The notes under the pieces were generated by a model, which did no database searches, was not told the DNA's origin, and worked only from the letters and a program-made list of their open reading frames with translations. A DNA stretch of 64,000 bases from the NCBI GenBank assembly GCA_946405435.1, contig CAMJHF010000002.1, forward strand, positions 62,001 to 126,000. Reading direction: 5' to 3'. This stretch comes from an uncultured Bacteroidales bacterium. GTDB lineage: Bacteria; Bacteroidota; Bacteroidia; Bacteroidales; UBA932. Position 1 is the stretch's first letter; each line of letters begins with the position of its first letter. Made by a program: the position numbers and the translations under genes. Of the stretch, positions 9,064-16,970 are shown piece after piece.

Positions 9064-9831
9064 ATGGATTACAAGATTGACATTAATCGGACTAAATTTG
9101 AGTTCAGAAGGCAGCTAGAGTCCTTTATGAATAGTTTTATTATGACCTGCTCGCCGTACAATACAAGCATTGAAACACTTAAACAGGAAGCGACAGCCAG
9201 ATCTTCTAATAGTAGTCTAGGATGGATTGAGAATGCTGGGAGTTTTTGTTCCTATCGCACGGTAGACAAGATTATTGATGTACGTGACGATAACTGCAGG
9301 CCATATTTGGATATACGTCTATCCCCATCTGTCGGGATAATGACAAGCAACTGGTTCATATGGCCTAGTACACCTTGCTTCGAGGCCGTTGAAAATGGGG
9401 TCAAGGCCCTGCAGCCCTACTATGGTCGCCCAACATATACAATTTTTTTGGACATCGAAGGATCAACATCCCAATTACAATACTTGAGGGATAATGTGGG
9501 TGCGGAAATACTTGTGTGCTACTGGTTCCCAGCCGAAAATGATTTTCATCGTCAGCGACATTGCTTTAGATTCGCCAAGACGAACTACCTGCGCGAGAGC
9601 ATCCTTTTAACTCAGGGATTCGTTCTTGACTATCTTGACAAGCACCCCTTGAACTGCTTTAACGGCCCATTTATCGAAGGTGAAGGGCTTAATGTTTATG
9701 CTTTAGAGGGTAAGATAAAACTTGCAATACTTAATCCCATTTTGAGTGAATATAAGCCTCGCTTACGCGAGCGAAAAGCGTGGGTTGATGAAGAATTGCA
9801 ACATTACGGTCTAAAATCCGAGAGCCTTTAA
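9064..9831 (+). CDS. hypothetical protein, unknown family
   Basis: 255 residues, no signal peptide or membrane helix. Not recognised. Compositionally it looks like a genuine soluble protein, with aromatic and charged residues well spread and several Cys. A segment around residues 125-165 (PTYTIFLDIEGSTSQLQYLR) has alternating hydrophobics compatible with a beta-alpha core. It stands alone between a terminator and a small secreted protein whose coding start lies 39 bp after its end. It is moderately AT-rich, in keeping with the accessory island. Confidence 0.6.
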   Translation: MDYKIDINRTKFEFRRQLESFMNSFIMTCSPYNTSIETLKQEATARSSNSSLGWIENAGSFCSYRTVDKIIDVRDDNCRPYLDIRLSPSVGIMTSNWFIWPSTPCFEAVENGVKALQPYYGRPTYTIFLDIEGSTSQLQYLRDNVGAEILVCYWFPAENDFHRQRHCFRFAKTNYLRESILLTQGFVLDYLDKHPLNCFNGPFIEGEGLNVYALEGKIKLAILNPILSEYKPRLRERKAWVDEELQHYGLKSESL

Positions 9832-9869
9832 TGAAACTGAGAATAATACATTCAAAACTAACAGAAACA

Positions 9870-10283
9870 ATGAAACGTTTATTTACTCTTTTGGCATTAA
9901 CACTGAGCACTTCAGCTTTTGCCCAAGTTGGCGGAATCGAATATACACCTTACACTCCCGGTCAGTCCCAGATGAACACAAGGCCGCAGGCGCAGACTTA
10001 TAGTGTCACCGCATATCAACTCGACTATTATGGCAATCTGTCGTCAATGCAGATCAGAGTGGCGGTCTATAGTTCAACCCAGTCGACATATGCTTTGGGC
10101 TCCCAACCCGAAATGCGAGTTGTTGCACGGTATTCCAGAACCGGATACTCGGGAGGACGTTGGTATGAATTGCCAACAAAACCGATGGTTTATCAATGCG
10201 GCGCCTATTCCCAGAACTCTATGGAGCAGCAATTTATGTACAAAGCTTACATAGGCTCGAATTACGTTTATTTCAATCTTTAA
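9870..10283 (+). CDS. small secreted protein of unknown function
   Basis: 137 residues from ATG 9870, chosen because it gives a complete signal peptide (MKRLFTLLALTLSTSAFAQ); the frame extends in-frame to 9831 but that extension would bury the signal. The mature part is about 118 residues, rich in Tyr, Ser and Gln, and predicted to be mostly beta. No family recognised. It is followed after 12 bp by a membrane-protein gene. Confidence 0.6.
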   Translation: MKRLFTLLALTLSTSAFAQVGGIEYTPYTPGQSQMNTRPQAQTYSVTAYQLDYYGNLSSMQIRVAVYSSTQSTYALGSQPEMRVVARYSRTGYSGGRWYELPTKPMVYQCGAYSQNSMEQQFMYKAYIGSNYVYFNL

Positions 10284-10295
10284 GTGTCCTAAGGA

Positions 10296-11108
10296 ATGAC
10301 CACCCCCTCCCTCAAAAACGCCTCCGTTGTAATTACGGGAACGGCAAACCTGCTGCTTCTTTTCTATTTTGCTTCGACTATTGTCCGCCGCAACGCATCT
10401 TATGAAGACTATCTGCAGTTCTATGAATGGCCGCGACTATTCGGCTGTCTGACCGTCCCGATTCTGTTCGCATGGATCGGTCACTTGCTGCGGTCGCGCT
10501 TTTCACGCCCGACGTGGTGGGTAAGGGGGGTGGTATTGTCCTTGATTCCGGCGACATACTTGCTATGGACTTTTGTACATCCGCTCTACCTATTGTACTG
10601 GAATACCGGTGAGAGGTGCATGGCATTGTATGCCGGAATCTTCGGTTTTCTGATTCCAATGGAACGCTGTACAGTTGCCGGAAGCAACAAAGGCTGGTTT
10701 GAATTGGTCCTGTTTATATCTGCGGCTTTCCTATTTGTTGGCGCGAATATGGTCGCTGACCACTTTGCAATCAGCAACTATCAAATGCTAGACAGCGAGT
10801 GGACGAAGCTGTTCACACGGCTTATGTGATTCCTGCCGTTGGCGATGGCAATTTGGTTCCTCCATGGATTTGCTTATTCCCAAGTTGGCCAGTCAATAGG
10901 GTGCAACAAGGTCACCGGCATAGGTACGCAAGTCCTCGCAGTTCTTGGATTCGTTTTGTCTGTTATTAGCGGTCCTGGATTCTTGTGTCTTTACTATTTT
11001 TACCGTCTGCTCTCTCAACCTGTAAGCGTATTCGCCGGGGTGGTCGTATTCCGCACACTATGCCATGGACTTAAGTCTCCAGGCCTTCTTCGGGATATTT
11101 TTCAATAA
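10296..11108 (+). pseudogene. multi-pass membrane protein gene split by an in-frame TGA
   Basis: Two open segments, 10296-10829 and 10839-11108, lie in the same reading frame, separated only by TGA at 10827-10829 and three sense codons. Reading through gives about 270 residues with several hydrophobic helices on both sides; the join (LFTRLM, stop, FLPLAMAIWFLHGFAYSQ) falls in what would be a continuous membrane helix. The first half starts at ATG 10296 after an AAGGA ribosome binding site. The second half has only a TTG or internal ATG start without a clear binding site. TGA is a normal stop elsewhere here (for example 6960), so a nonsense mutation or sequencing error is likelier than recoding. 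Two separate small genes remain possible. Family not recognised. Confidence 0.55.
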
Positions 11109-11127
11109 CAATAGTATTCATAAACAT

Positions 11128-11187
11128 AACGGCACATAAGGCCCGGACGCTATTATGCGTAAGAGGTCGCCCGGGCCTGCCGTTTCT
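11128..11187 (+). terminator. long hairpin, probable terminator
   Basis: AACGGCA pairs with TGCCGTT and GGCCCGG with CCGGGCC around a small inner region, followed by TTTCTT. It ends the accessory block before a GC-richer gene. Confidence 0.65.
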
Positions 11188-11210
11188 TAACCCGATATAA
11201 CGAACACAAA

Positions 11211-11831
11211 ATGGTAATAGCAATCATTTCTATCGTAGCAGCCGTTCTGCTGGCACTGTACGTGAGCAAGAGCCAGGACTACAAGGCGCTGGAGAGGGAC
11301 AACAAGTGGCTCAAGGAGCAGCGGGAGCTGGCTCCCGAACCAGTAGCCGTCGATGACATGGATAACCACCCGCTGGACAAAGAATCGGCGATGGAGGCTA
11401 TCCGTTACAATGGATACGTGCCGGAGGCTGATGGCCATTGGATTACCTTCATGTCCCAGGGTGAGCATTATGCCATTGATGCGGACCGATTCCCGGTGAT
11501 GGTGATGATGAAGCACTATAACCTTGACCATAAAGAGTATGATATGGATCTGATGCACAAAGCCGCGCACCAGGTGTCGGACGACATCATTATGGGAAAG
11601 GTGCTGTTCACGGGCGAGGAAGAAGATGGGATCATGTTCCAAATTACGGCCATTGAGAACAAGTACGGTCATTTCAAGGACTGCCTGACCCGGTACATCA
11701 GTATCATTGACGAATCGCAGGCCAGGATGAGCCAACTTTACAATGATATGGATGCGAAGCAGAAGGAAAACCTTTCTGTATTTCCCCAGTTGGGGACGGG
11801 AGCATCTGGCGATAAGAAGGTAATGTCGTAA
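11211..11831 (+). CDS. N-terminally anchored protein of unknown function
   Basis: 206 residues. The N-terminus is a single membrane helix (MVIAIISIVAAVLLALYV) without a cleavage site, followed by a short charged coiled-coil-like stretch (KALERDNKWLKEQREL) and a soluble domain of about 140 residues with no motif I recognise. The helix-then-coil layout suits a membrane-tethered cytoplasmic or periplasmic protein. It begins 24 bp after a terminator, so it probably has its own promoter, and it is GC-richer than the genes before it. Confidence 0.6.
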   Translation: MVIAIISIVAAVLLALYVSKSQDYKALERDNKWLKEQRELAPEPVAVDDMDNHPLDKESAMEAIRYNGYVPEADGHWITFMSQGEHYAIDADRFPVMVMMKHYNLDHKEYDMDLMHKAAHQVSDDIIMGKVLFTGEEEDGIMFQITAIENKYGHFKDCLTRYISIIDESQARMSQLYNDMDAKQKENLSVFPQLGTGASGDKKVMS

Positions 11832-11842
11832 TAATAAAGAAC

Positions 11843-12280
11843 ATGAGATTCATAGCTAGTTTCGCTGATCACGTAATCGCAAGCGTGGAGAGCGTCTCCA
11901 TCTCTTTCACCTACGTTAGACTTCTTGAGGGAAAACTATCCTCCGCAACAGAATGTTATCTACCTGCGATTGAAGAAAGACGGGATTTGATTGAAGCCGG
12001 GCGATTAAAGGGTTTCTATTGCTTTGAGCCTGAGTTGATGGAAGAAAGAGAGTTCTGGGGGCAGGATATCGGGATTGAAGGCAAATGCTTGAAAGATAAT
12101 GCCATAAAGGCCAAACTTATAATTTCTGAAAAAGCAGGTCAGTACTCGATAGTATTGGAATGGTATCAGTCTTCTAAAGAGCTGGCCGAAACTCCTCTGA
12201 CCGAACTTGTTCAGAAGGTCGCAGGCAAATTGCGATTCAAAGACATTGAAAAGTACTGCAAGTTCAATTATTGGGAATAA
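11843..12280 (+). CDS. hypothetical protein
   Basis: 145 residues, soluble, no signal or membrane helix. Not recognised. It contains acidic and Lys-rich amphipathic segments such as DNAIKAKLIISEKAGQYSIV. It starts 11 bp after the previous gene, so the two are likely co-transcribed, and ends 29 bp before the MreB homologue. Confidence 0.55.
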   Translation: MRFIASFADHVIASVESVSISFTYVRLLEGKLSSATECYLPAIEERRDLIEAGRLKGFYCFEPELMEEREFWGQDIGIEGKCLKDNAIKAKLIISEKAGQYSIVLEWYQSSKELAETPLTELVQKVAGKLRFKDIEKYCKFNYWE

Positions 12281-12309
12281 CCTTTTTTACTGAACAGTGA
12301 TTATTTAAT

Positions 12310-13329
12310 ATGCCATTTTTCAGACAGGAGCTGGCCATTGACCTGGGGACGGCCAACACAGTGATATTCAAGGATGACAAGGTCGTCCTGGACGAGCCCA
12401 GCATAATAGCGGTGGAGACCAAGACCGAGAAGCTTGTGGCCATAGGCCATCAGGCGCAGCTCATCGAGGACCACACCCCGCCGCGCATCTACACAGTGCG
12501 CCCGCTGATGAACGGCGTCATTGCGGACTACGATGCTGCAGAGAAGATGCTCACTGGCTTCATCCGCAAGGCGATAGGCCGCAGGGGGCTTTTCAAGCCG
12601 GCACTGAAGGTGGTGATCGGCATCCCCGGAGGCGGCACGCCGGTGGACATGCGCTCCATCAGGGATTCCTCCGAGCATGCTGGCGCTCACGACGTGTACC
12701 TCATCTATGAGCCGATGGCGTCCGCAATGGGCATCGGCCTCGACGTCACCGCCCCCAACGGCAACATGATAGTAGATATCGGCGGCGGCACCACCGAGAT
12801 TGCGGTGATATCCCTGGGCGGCATCGTGGAATCGTCCAGCATCCACATTGCGGGCAACGAGATAACTACCGACATCATCGACTACCTGGGAGGGCAGCAT
12901 AACATCAGTATCGGGCGCACTACGGCGGAGCAGATAAAATTTGCAGTCGGGGCGGTTTTGCCTGAGTTGCCGCCAGAGGAGCAGCCGGAAGATTTCATCG
13001 TAGAGGGCAAAAACCTCGTCACAGCCCATCCAACGCGAGCTGCCATTTCTTACCGGGACATTTCCTTCTGCATCGACAAGACTATTACCAAAATCGAAAC
13101 AGAGATTATAAAAGTCCTTCAGCGCACTCCGCCGGAACTGTACTCCAACATAGTCAAGAATGGCATCTGGCTTGCCGGCGGAGGGTCGCTTCTTCGTGGT
13201 ATCGCCCAGCGTTTCACCGACAAAGTCAACATCCAGTTCCGGGTGGCTGAAGACCCCCTCAAGGCTGTAGCCCGCGGCACCTGCCTGGCGCTGAAAGACA
13301 CCGAGCATTATCCTTTCCTGATGAGATAA
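12310..13329 (+). CDS. mreB: MreB/Mbl-type actin homologue, stand-alone
   Basis: 339 residues, full length for MreB, which polymerises on the membrane and guides the cell-wall elongation machinery. Visible actin-fold motifs: phosphate-1 loop AIDLGTANT near residue 9, the SEHAGAHDVYLIYEPMAS region (interdomain; MreB usually has LIEEP, so one Glu is replaced by Tyr while the next is kept), phosphate-2 NMIVDIGGGTTEIAVIS, and adenosine loop LAGGGSLLRGI. No mreC, mreD, pbp2 or rodA is beside it, unlike the usual Bacteroidales cluster. It could be a second paralogue or a relocated sole copy; the window cannot tell. A long minus-strand frame over it is a shadow. Confidence 0.85.
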   Translation: MPFFRQELAIDLGTANTVIFKDDKVVLDEPSIIAVETKTEKLVAIGHQAQLIEDHTPPRIYTVRPLMNGVIADYDAAEKMLTGFIRKAIGRRGLFKPALKVVIGIPGGGTPVDMRSIRDSSEHAGAHDVYLIYEPMASAMGIGLDVTAPNGNMIVDIGGGTTEIAVISLGGIVESSSIHIAGNEITTDIIDYLGGQHNISIGRTTAEQIKFAVGAVLPELPPEEQPEDFIVEGKNLVTAHPTRAAISYRDISFCIDKTITKIETEIIKVLQRTPPELYSNIVKNGIWLAGGGSLLRGIAQRFTDKVNIQFRVAEDPLKAVARGTCLALKDTEHYPFLMR

Positions 13330-13341
13330 AGTAATATAAAT

Positions 13342-14346
13342 ATGAGATATAGAATTGTTTACATCCTTCTCCTTCTTGCTGTGGCCGCAGGCTGCAAGCA
13401 GAAGACCTCACAAGGGCTTAACTCATTGTCTGAAACTGAAAACAATACCCGGTGGCTTGAGGAGCATGGCTATACGATTACTCGCCCTCAGGAATATCTT
13501 GCCCTGGCGGATTCTGCCCTGGCAATAGAGCGCAACGCCGAGAACTATCTCGAGATGTCCTATGCACAGTGGCTCATGGGGAACACCTGGTCTTCTCTGG
13601 TGTATGCCGATTCGGCCTTAGCGATTGTCGGCGACGACGATCTTATCATGAAGAGTAGGATTCAAATAAGGCGGGCCGTGGCTTATGGCCTTCTTGGAGA
13701 CAGGAACAAAGAGCGGACCGCATATAAGGTTGTAGTTGATTTGGGCGTAGATGAAGATGTGCGCGACGCTATGGAAAGCATCGCCCTGAGCTATTTTCTC
13801 GAAGGCAAGTACAAAGAGTCCCTGGCCAACATGCCGGATTCCTTGTCCCTGGAGGTGCAGACGTGCAAAAAACTGATTCAGGAGTATATGAGGGAGGGAG
13901 AGCAGGTCGATTCGGATTACATACTTGTCAAGCACCTGTGGAAGCCCCTTCTTATAGCCAGGTCCCTTACTCAGTCTTACTCTGAGGCGGAAGCAGTCAG
14001 CTGGGCAAAAGGTTATCAAATGGCAAATCAAAGGGATACGGTGTGGCGTGAAGAGCTAAGAACCTTTGGCACTGCCCGCAGGTTTATGGCCGTGTATGAT
14101 TTCTACGGGGCCTGGCACGGAAAATACAGGACCTCGCCCAGTCATAATCTTCGACAGACGGAGTGGCGGCTTCTGCAGTACGATACAACGGCCGTCGTAT
14201 TTGATAACTACCAAGATAAAGTATTACATTTGCGAGAACTGTATGAAGACATCCTCAATTTCGACGCGCAGACGGAGGATGAATTGGCTCTACGGTCAAC
14301 CCTTGCCAAAGATTTCGAGATATTCTATGAGCACATCCAAAATTAA
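13342..14346 (+). CDS. TPR-like lipoprotein
   Basis: 334 residues. The lipoprotein signal MRYRIVYILLLLAVAAGCKQ has a lipobox ending AAGC, so the mature protein would be lipid-anchored at Cys18. The rest is almost all helical with repeat-like helices (for example YLEMSYAQWLMGNTWSSLVY and SIALSYFLEGKYKESLANM), consistent with TPRs. Function unknown; such lipoproteins often scaffold envelope complexes. It starts 12 bp after the MreB homologue and is followed after 7 bp by a secreted protein, so the three may form one transcript. Confidence 0.7.
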   Translation: MRYRIVYILLLLAVAAGCKQKTSQGLNSLSETENNTRWLEEHGYTITRPQEYLALADSALAIERNAENYLEMSYAQWLMGNTWSSLVYADSALAIVGDDDLIMKSRIQIRRAVAYGLLGDRNKERTAYKVVVDLGVDEDVRDAMESIALSYFLEGKYKESLANMPDSLSLEVQTCKKLIQEYMREGEQVDSDYILVKHLWKPLLIARSLTQSYSEAEAVSWAKGYQMANQRDTVWREELRTFGTARRFMAVYDFYGAWHGKYRTSPSHNLRQTEWRLLQYDTTAVVFDNYQDKVLHLRELYEDILNFDAQTEDELALRSTLAKDFEIFYEHIQN

Positions 14347-14353
14347 GAGCACG

Positions 14354-15241
14354 ATGAAAAGACTTGCACTTTCAATTATTGCCCTGACGGCATTATCGCT
14401 TTCCGCCAGCGCCCAGAACTACAACGGAGCCTGGAACACCCCGACCATAAGCCACAACAATTACCCGTCGCAAATCTATTTCGGAATGCGCGACCCCTAC
14501 GATCGAACCCCCGGTGTCATGGCATCCACTATACCTCCCGTTCCGGGGCTCAAGTACAGTTCCTGCTATGTGCTCTGTCCAAAAGATACCTGCTATGCCA
14601 GGCGTGTAGTCATGGCCGTACGCTGTCCGCAGGAAAGGGTACTTCTGGACTGGGCATCCAAAAGGGCAGCATGGTACGAAGTCGTGTGCTGCGATGATCC
14701 GACTGGAAATACTGATCCGGAGAATGTGCTGGCCGTAAAATCGGCCGGGGATATTTGCTGTCAATATATCCGACGCATCGAGGAATCCATCCGGCACGAA
14801 TGTCAGGAAGACGGCCTGCACGGTGAGATGAATGAGCAAAGCGGTTTCTTGCTGACGGATTGTTGGCAGACCGATAAATACTGCACCTTCTATGTGGCCA
14901 CCTGGTATGATATGCTCAGTTGTGGAGACAACACGACCCAGGCCTACTATTCAGTAGACAAGAAAACCGGTCGTGTAGCAACCCTTGAAGACTTTGTTCC
15001 CAAGAGTCGCTGGCCGGCGCTTGCTGAGATACTTTACAAATACCTGAAGAACTCCACAGGGAAGTTATGGGTCGATGAGAACCCCGACAGGAGCACATTT
15101 GATCCGATGGAGACACTAAATGACAGGAGCGGCTGCGCCTTGATTCGTGAGGGACTGGTCATTTATTATTATCCATACGGGATTGGCGCTGGATATGAAG
15201 GGGAAGTCATGGCGGTAATACCGCTTGATGAACTTCGCTGA
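14354..15241 (+). CDS. secreted protein with DUF3298/RsiV-like C-terminal domain
   Basis: 295 residues from ATG 14354, chosen for its signal peptide (MKRLALSIIALTALSLSASAQ) and 7-bp spacing from the previous gene; the frame is open further upstream but inside that gene. The C-terminal third resembles DUF3298, the domain of RsiV-like proteins: a segment with YYSVDKKTGRVATLEDFV and the typical ending VIYYYPYGIGAGYEGE followed by VMAVIPLDEL. Several Cys in the N-terminal half could form disulfides. Role unknown; RsiV binds lysozyme in Bacillus, but there is no sigma-factor gene next door. Confidence 0.65.
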   Translation: MKRLALSIIALTALSLSASAQNYNGAWNTPTISHNNYPSQIYFGMRDPYDRTPGVMASTIPPVPGLKYSSCYVLCPKDTCYARRVVMAVRCPQERVLLDWASKRAAWYEVVCCDDPTGNTDPENVLAVKSAGDICCQYIRRIEESIRHECQEDGLHGEMNEQSGFLLTDCWQTDKYCTFYVATWYDMLSCGDNTTQAYYSVDKKTGRVATLEDFVPKSRWPALAEILYKYLKNSTGKLWVDENPDRSTFDPMETLNDRSGCALIREGLVIYYYPYGIGAGYEGEVMAVIPLDELR

Positions 15242-15244
15242 TAT

Positions 15245-15280
15245 GTGCCAGGCCGGTCAACGATTGGGCGGCCCTGGCAC
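15245..15280 (+). terminator. GC-rich hairpin after the DUF3298-like gene
   Basis: GTGCCAGG-CCG pairs with CGG-CCCTGGCAC with one bulge, directly after the stop. It lacks a T tract, so it may be a transcript 3' end stabiliser rather than a true intrinsic terminator. Confidence 0.4.
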
Positions 15281-15340
15281 GAAATAGACCGTATTCGTAG
15301 CAGGCCAGCCCAGCCAGCGGCCGGCACGGCACGTTGTTGA

Positions 15341-15460
15341 CTGTCCTCCCGATCTTTCCCGATCTTTCCCGGTCTTTCCCGATCTTTCCCGATCTTTCCC
15401 GATATCTCCCGATCTTTCCCGATATCTCCCTATCCCTCCCAATCTTTCCCGGCCCCTCCC
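15341..15460. repeat. twelve 10-bp tandem repeats, consensus GATCTTTCCC
   Basis: From 15341 to 15460 the sequence falls into twelve consecutive 10-nt units, each ending CCC. Five match GATCTTTCCC exactly; others are GATATCTCCC, GGTCTTTCCC and more degenerate forms at the ends. The 10-bp period equals about one helical turn. It lies in a 688-bp gene-free region. Open frames across it exist only because the unit lacks stops. Confidence 0.9.
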
Positions 15461-15507
15461 GGTAAACGATACGTCACCAAATGCCGCCCTGGGCAGTTTA
15501 GTGCCGT

Positions 15508-15533
15508 AAACCCCCGGATTATTGAGGGGGTTT
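15508..15533. terminator. AAACCCCC/GGGGGTTT hairpin
   Basis: An 8-bp perfect stem with a 10-nt loop followed by TTTATT on the plus strand. It separates the two tandem repeat arrays. It may be a terminator; no gene ends immediately before it. Confidence 0.4.
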
Positions 15534-15602
15534 ATTGCACTGCAAGCCACCAGTGGCCGATTTGTAGAATATATATTACCGAAAAATACGCTTCCTCCCG
15601 CG

Positions 15603-15791
15603 GTTTGTCCTCAGATCCGGCCCTCTGTGAGGACAAACCTCGTATTTTCGAACATTTGTCCTCAAAACCGGCCTTCCGTGAGGACAAACCTCAGTTTTCC
15701 TGCCGTTCGTCCTCAAAACCAGCCCTCTGCGAGGACAAACCTCAGTTTTCCCGCCCTTCGTCCTCAAAACCGGCCCTCTGTGAGGACAAAC
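15603..15791. repeat. four 51-bp tandem repeats, each with an inverted repeat
   Basis: The arm GAGGACAAAC recurs at 15629, 15680, 15731 and 15782, an exact 51-bp period. Each unit has a matching left arm (GTTTGTCCTC or TCGTCCTC) about 16 nt before, so every unit can fold into a hairpin; the spacer TCAGTTTTCC is also conserved. Because 51 is divisible by 3, reading frames run through on both strands and yield artificial repetitive proteins, which I do not call as genes. Units are contiguous, without unique spacers. Confidence 0.9.
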
Positions 15792-15874
15792 TGCGGGACG
15801 GAAAGGGCGGCGGGGGTTCTGCGGGGCTCTGGTGTGAGAGGTGCAATGCGCTGTGTGATTTTGCGGGCAAAGCA

Positions 15875-15904
15875 TTGTTATTTATCGAAAAAGTGCTATA
15901 TTTG
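15875..15904 (+). promoter_or_regulatory. Bacteroidetes-type promoter of rpmE2
   Basis: TTG at 15875-15877, exactly 19 nt, then TATATTTG at 15897-15904, matching TTG-N19-TAnnTTTG. The start codon lies 25 nt downstream. Confidence 0.75.
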
Positions 15905-15929
15905 CGGCCGATTTTTTAAAACTAGTTTT

Positions 15930-16181
15930 ATGAAAAAAGGAATCCATCCCGAAACCTACCGACTTGTAGCTTTCAAGGATATGTCCAACGACGACGTGTT
16001 CATCACCCGCAGTTGCGCCAACACCAAGGAGACGATAACTATCGAGGGCGTTGAATATCCTCTCGTGAAGCTTGAGATTTCCAACACATCTCACCCTTTC
16101 TACACCGGCAAGATGAAGATCGTCGACACCGCCGGCCGCGTGGACCAGTTCTATCAGCGTTACAAGTCCCGCAGGAAATAA
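15930..16181 (+). CDS. rpmE2: 50S ribosomal protein L31 type B
   Basis: 83 residues. Starts MKKGIHPETYRLVAFKDMSN and ends with the family's SHPFYTGKMKIVDTAGR segment, typical of the type B (zinc-free) L31; the CxxC zinc ligands of type A are absent. Part of the large ribosomal subunit central protuberance and subunit bridge. The ATG at 15930 follows a good promoter; the longer in-frame opening upstream runs through tandem repeats and is not coding. Single-gene unit ending at a bidirectional terminator. Confidence 0.97.
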   Translation: MKKGIHPETYRLVAFKDMSNDDVFITRSCANTKETITIEGVEYPLVKLEISNTSHPFYTGKMKIVDTAGRVDQFYQRYKSRRK

Positions 16182-16201
16182 TCACCTGCGATCTTATAGG
16201 C

Positions 16202-16236
16202 AAAAAAAACCGGAGCTCAAGGAGCCCCGGTTTTTT
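16202..16236. terminator. bidirectional terminator between rpmE2 and aquaporin
   Basis: AAAAAACCGG-a-GCTC pairs with GAGC-c-CCGGTTTTTT, A-tract on one side and T-tract on the other, serving the two convergent genes. Confidence 0.9.
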
Positions 16237-16256
16237 GTGATGCCAAGTGGGTTGCA

Positions 16257-16928
16257 CTATTCTGCCTTGGGAGCGAGACACTTCCAGCACAGGGCGCTCA
16301 GGGCGCCGCCCACCAGAGGTGCGCAGATGAATACCCACACGTCCTTGATAGCCTGGCCGCCTGCGAAGATTGCAGGACCCAGGGACCTGGCAGGGTTGAC
16401 GGAGGTGCCGGTGAGGTTGATGCACACGAGGTGGATCAGAATGAGGCTCAGACCGATGGCGAGACCTGCAAGGTTGCCTGCACCGACTTTGGGATCGGTA
16501 GTGCCGAGCACTACGAGCACAAAGAGGAAGGTGGCGATGACCTCTACGAGGGCTGCGCCCCACACGCCGCCGGCATTGGCGACACCGTTGGTGCCGAGAC
16601 CGCCGGTCAGATCCTGGCCGACCACGGAGGATACTGCAAGCAGCAGGGCACCGGCGAGGATACCGCCGATGAACTGGCCGCACCAGTAGCCGCAGGCGTC
16701 CTTCCAGCTCATGCGGCCGGAGAGGGCAACGCCAAGGGTGATGGCGGGATTGATGTGGCATCCGCTGATACCGCCGATGGTGTAAGCCATGGCGACGACC
16801 GCGAGACCGAAGGCGATGGCTGTGCCTACCACGCCGGCAGGCTCACCGCAGCCAAGGAACATTGCCGTTCCGCAACCCAGGAAGGTGAGAACGAAAGTGC
16901 CTACGCACTCAGCTAAATACTTCTTCAT
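16257..16928 (-). CDS. aqpZ: aquaporin Z-like MIP channel
   Basis: 223 residues, six membrane helices and two half-helices with the signature NPA motifs (GCHINPAIT and GTSVNPARS). The start MKKYLAECVGTFVLTFLGCG matches AqpZ-type water channels, which let water cross the inner membrane. The short sequence before the second NPA (INLTGTSVNPARS) is AqpZ-like rather than glycerol-facilitator-like. Monocistronic, convergent with rpmE2. Confidence 0.93.
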   Translation of the reverse strand: MKKYLAECVGTFVLTFLGCGTAMFLGCGEPAGVVGTAIAFGLAVVAMAYTIGGISGCHINPAITLGVALSGRMSWKDACGYWCGQFIGGILAGALLLAVSSVVGQDLTGGLGTNGVANAGGVWGAALVEVIATFLFVLVVLGTTDPKVGAGNLAGLAIGLSLILIHLVCINLTGTSVNPARSLGPAIFAGGQAIKDVWVFICAPLVGGALSALCWKCLAPKAE

Positions 16929-16970
16929 ACAAAAAGTGGTTTTGGTTTGTGATTCAAATATAATAAAAAA

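Noticed and set aside
12301..13308. 335-codon minus-strand frame over the MreB homologue
   Set aside because: Shadow of a well-conserved actin-fold gene; no start signal or family features.
15603..15791. CRISPR array
   Set aside because: Units are contiguous 51-bp copies with conserved spacers rather than unique ones, only four copies, and no cas genes nearby.
15522..16181. Repetitive protein frames across the 51-bp repeats, one fused to L31
   Set aside because: Frames stay open only because the period is a multiple of three and the unit has no stop; L31 has its own promoter and start at 15930.
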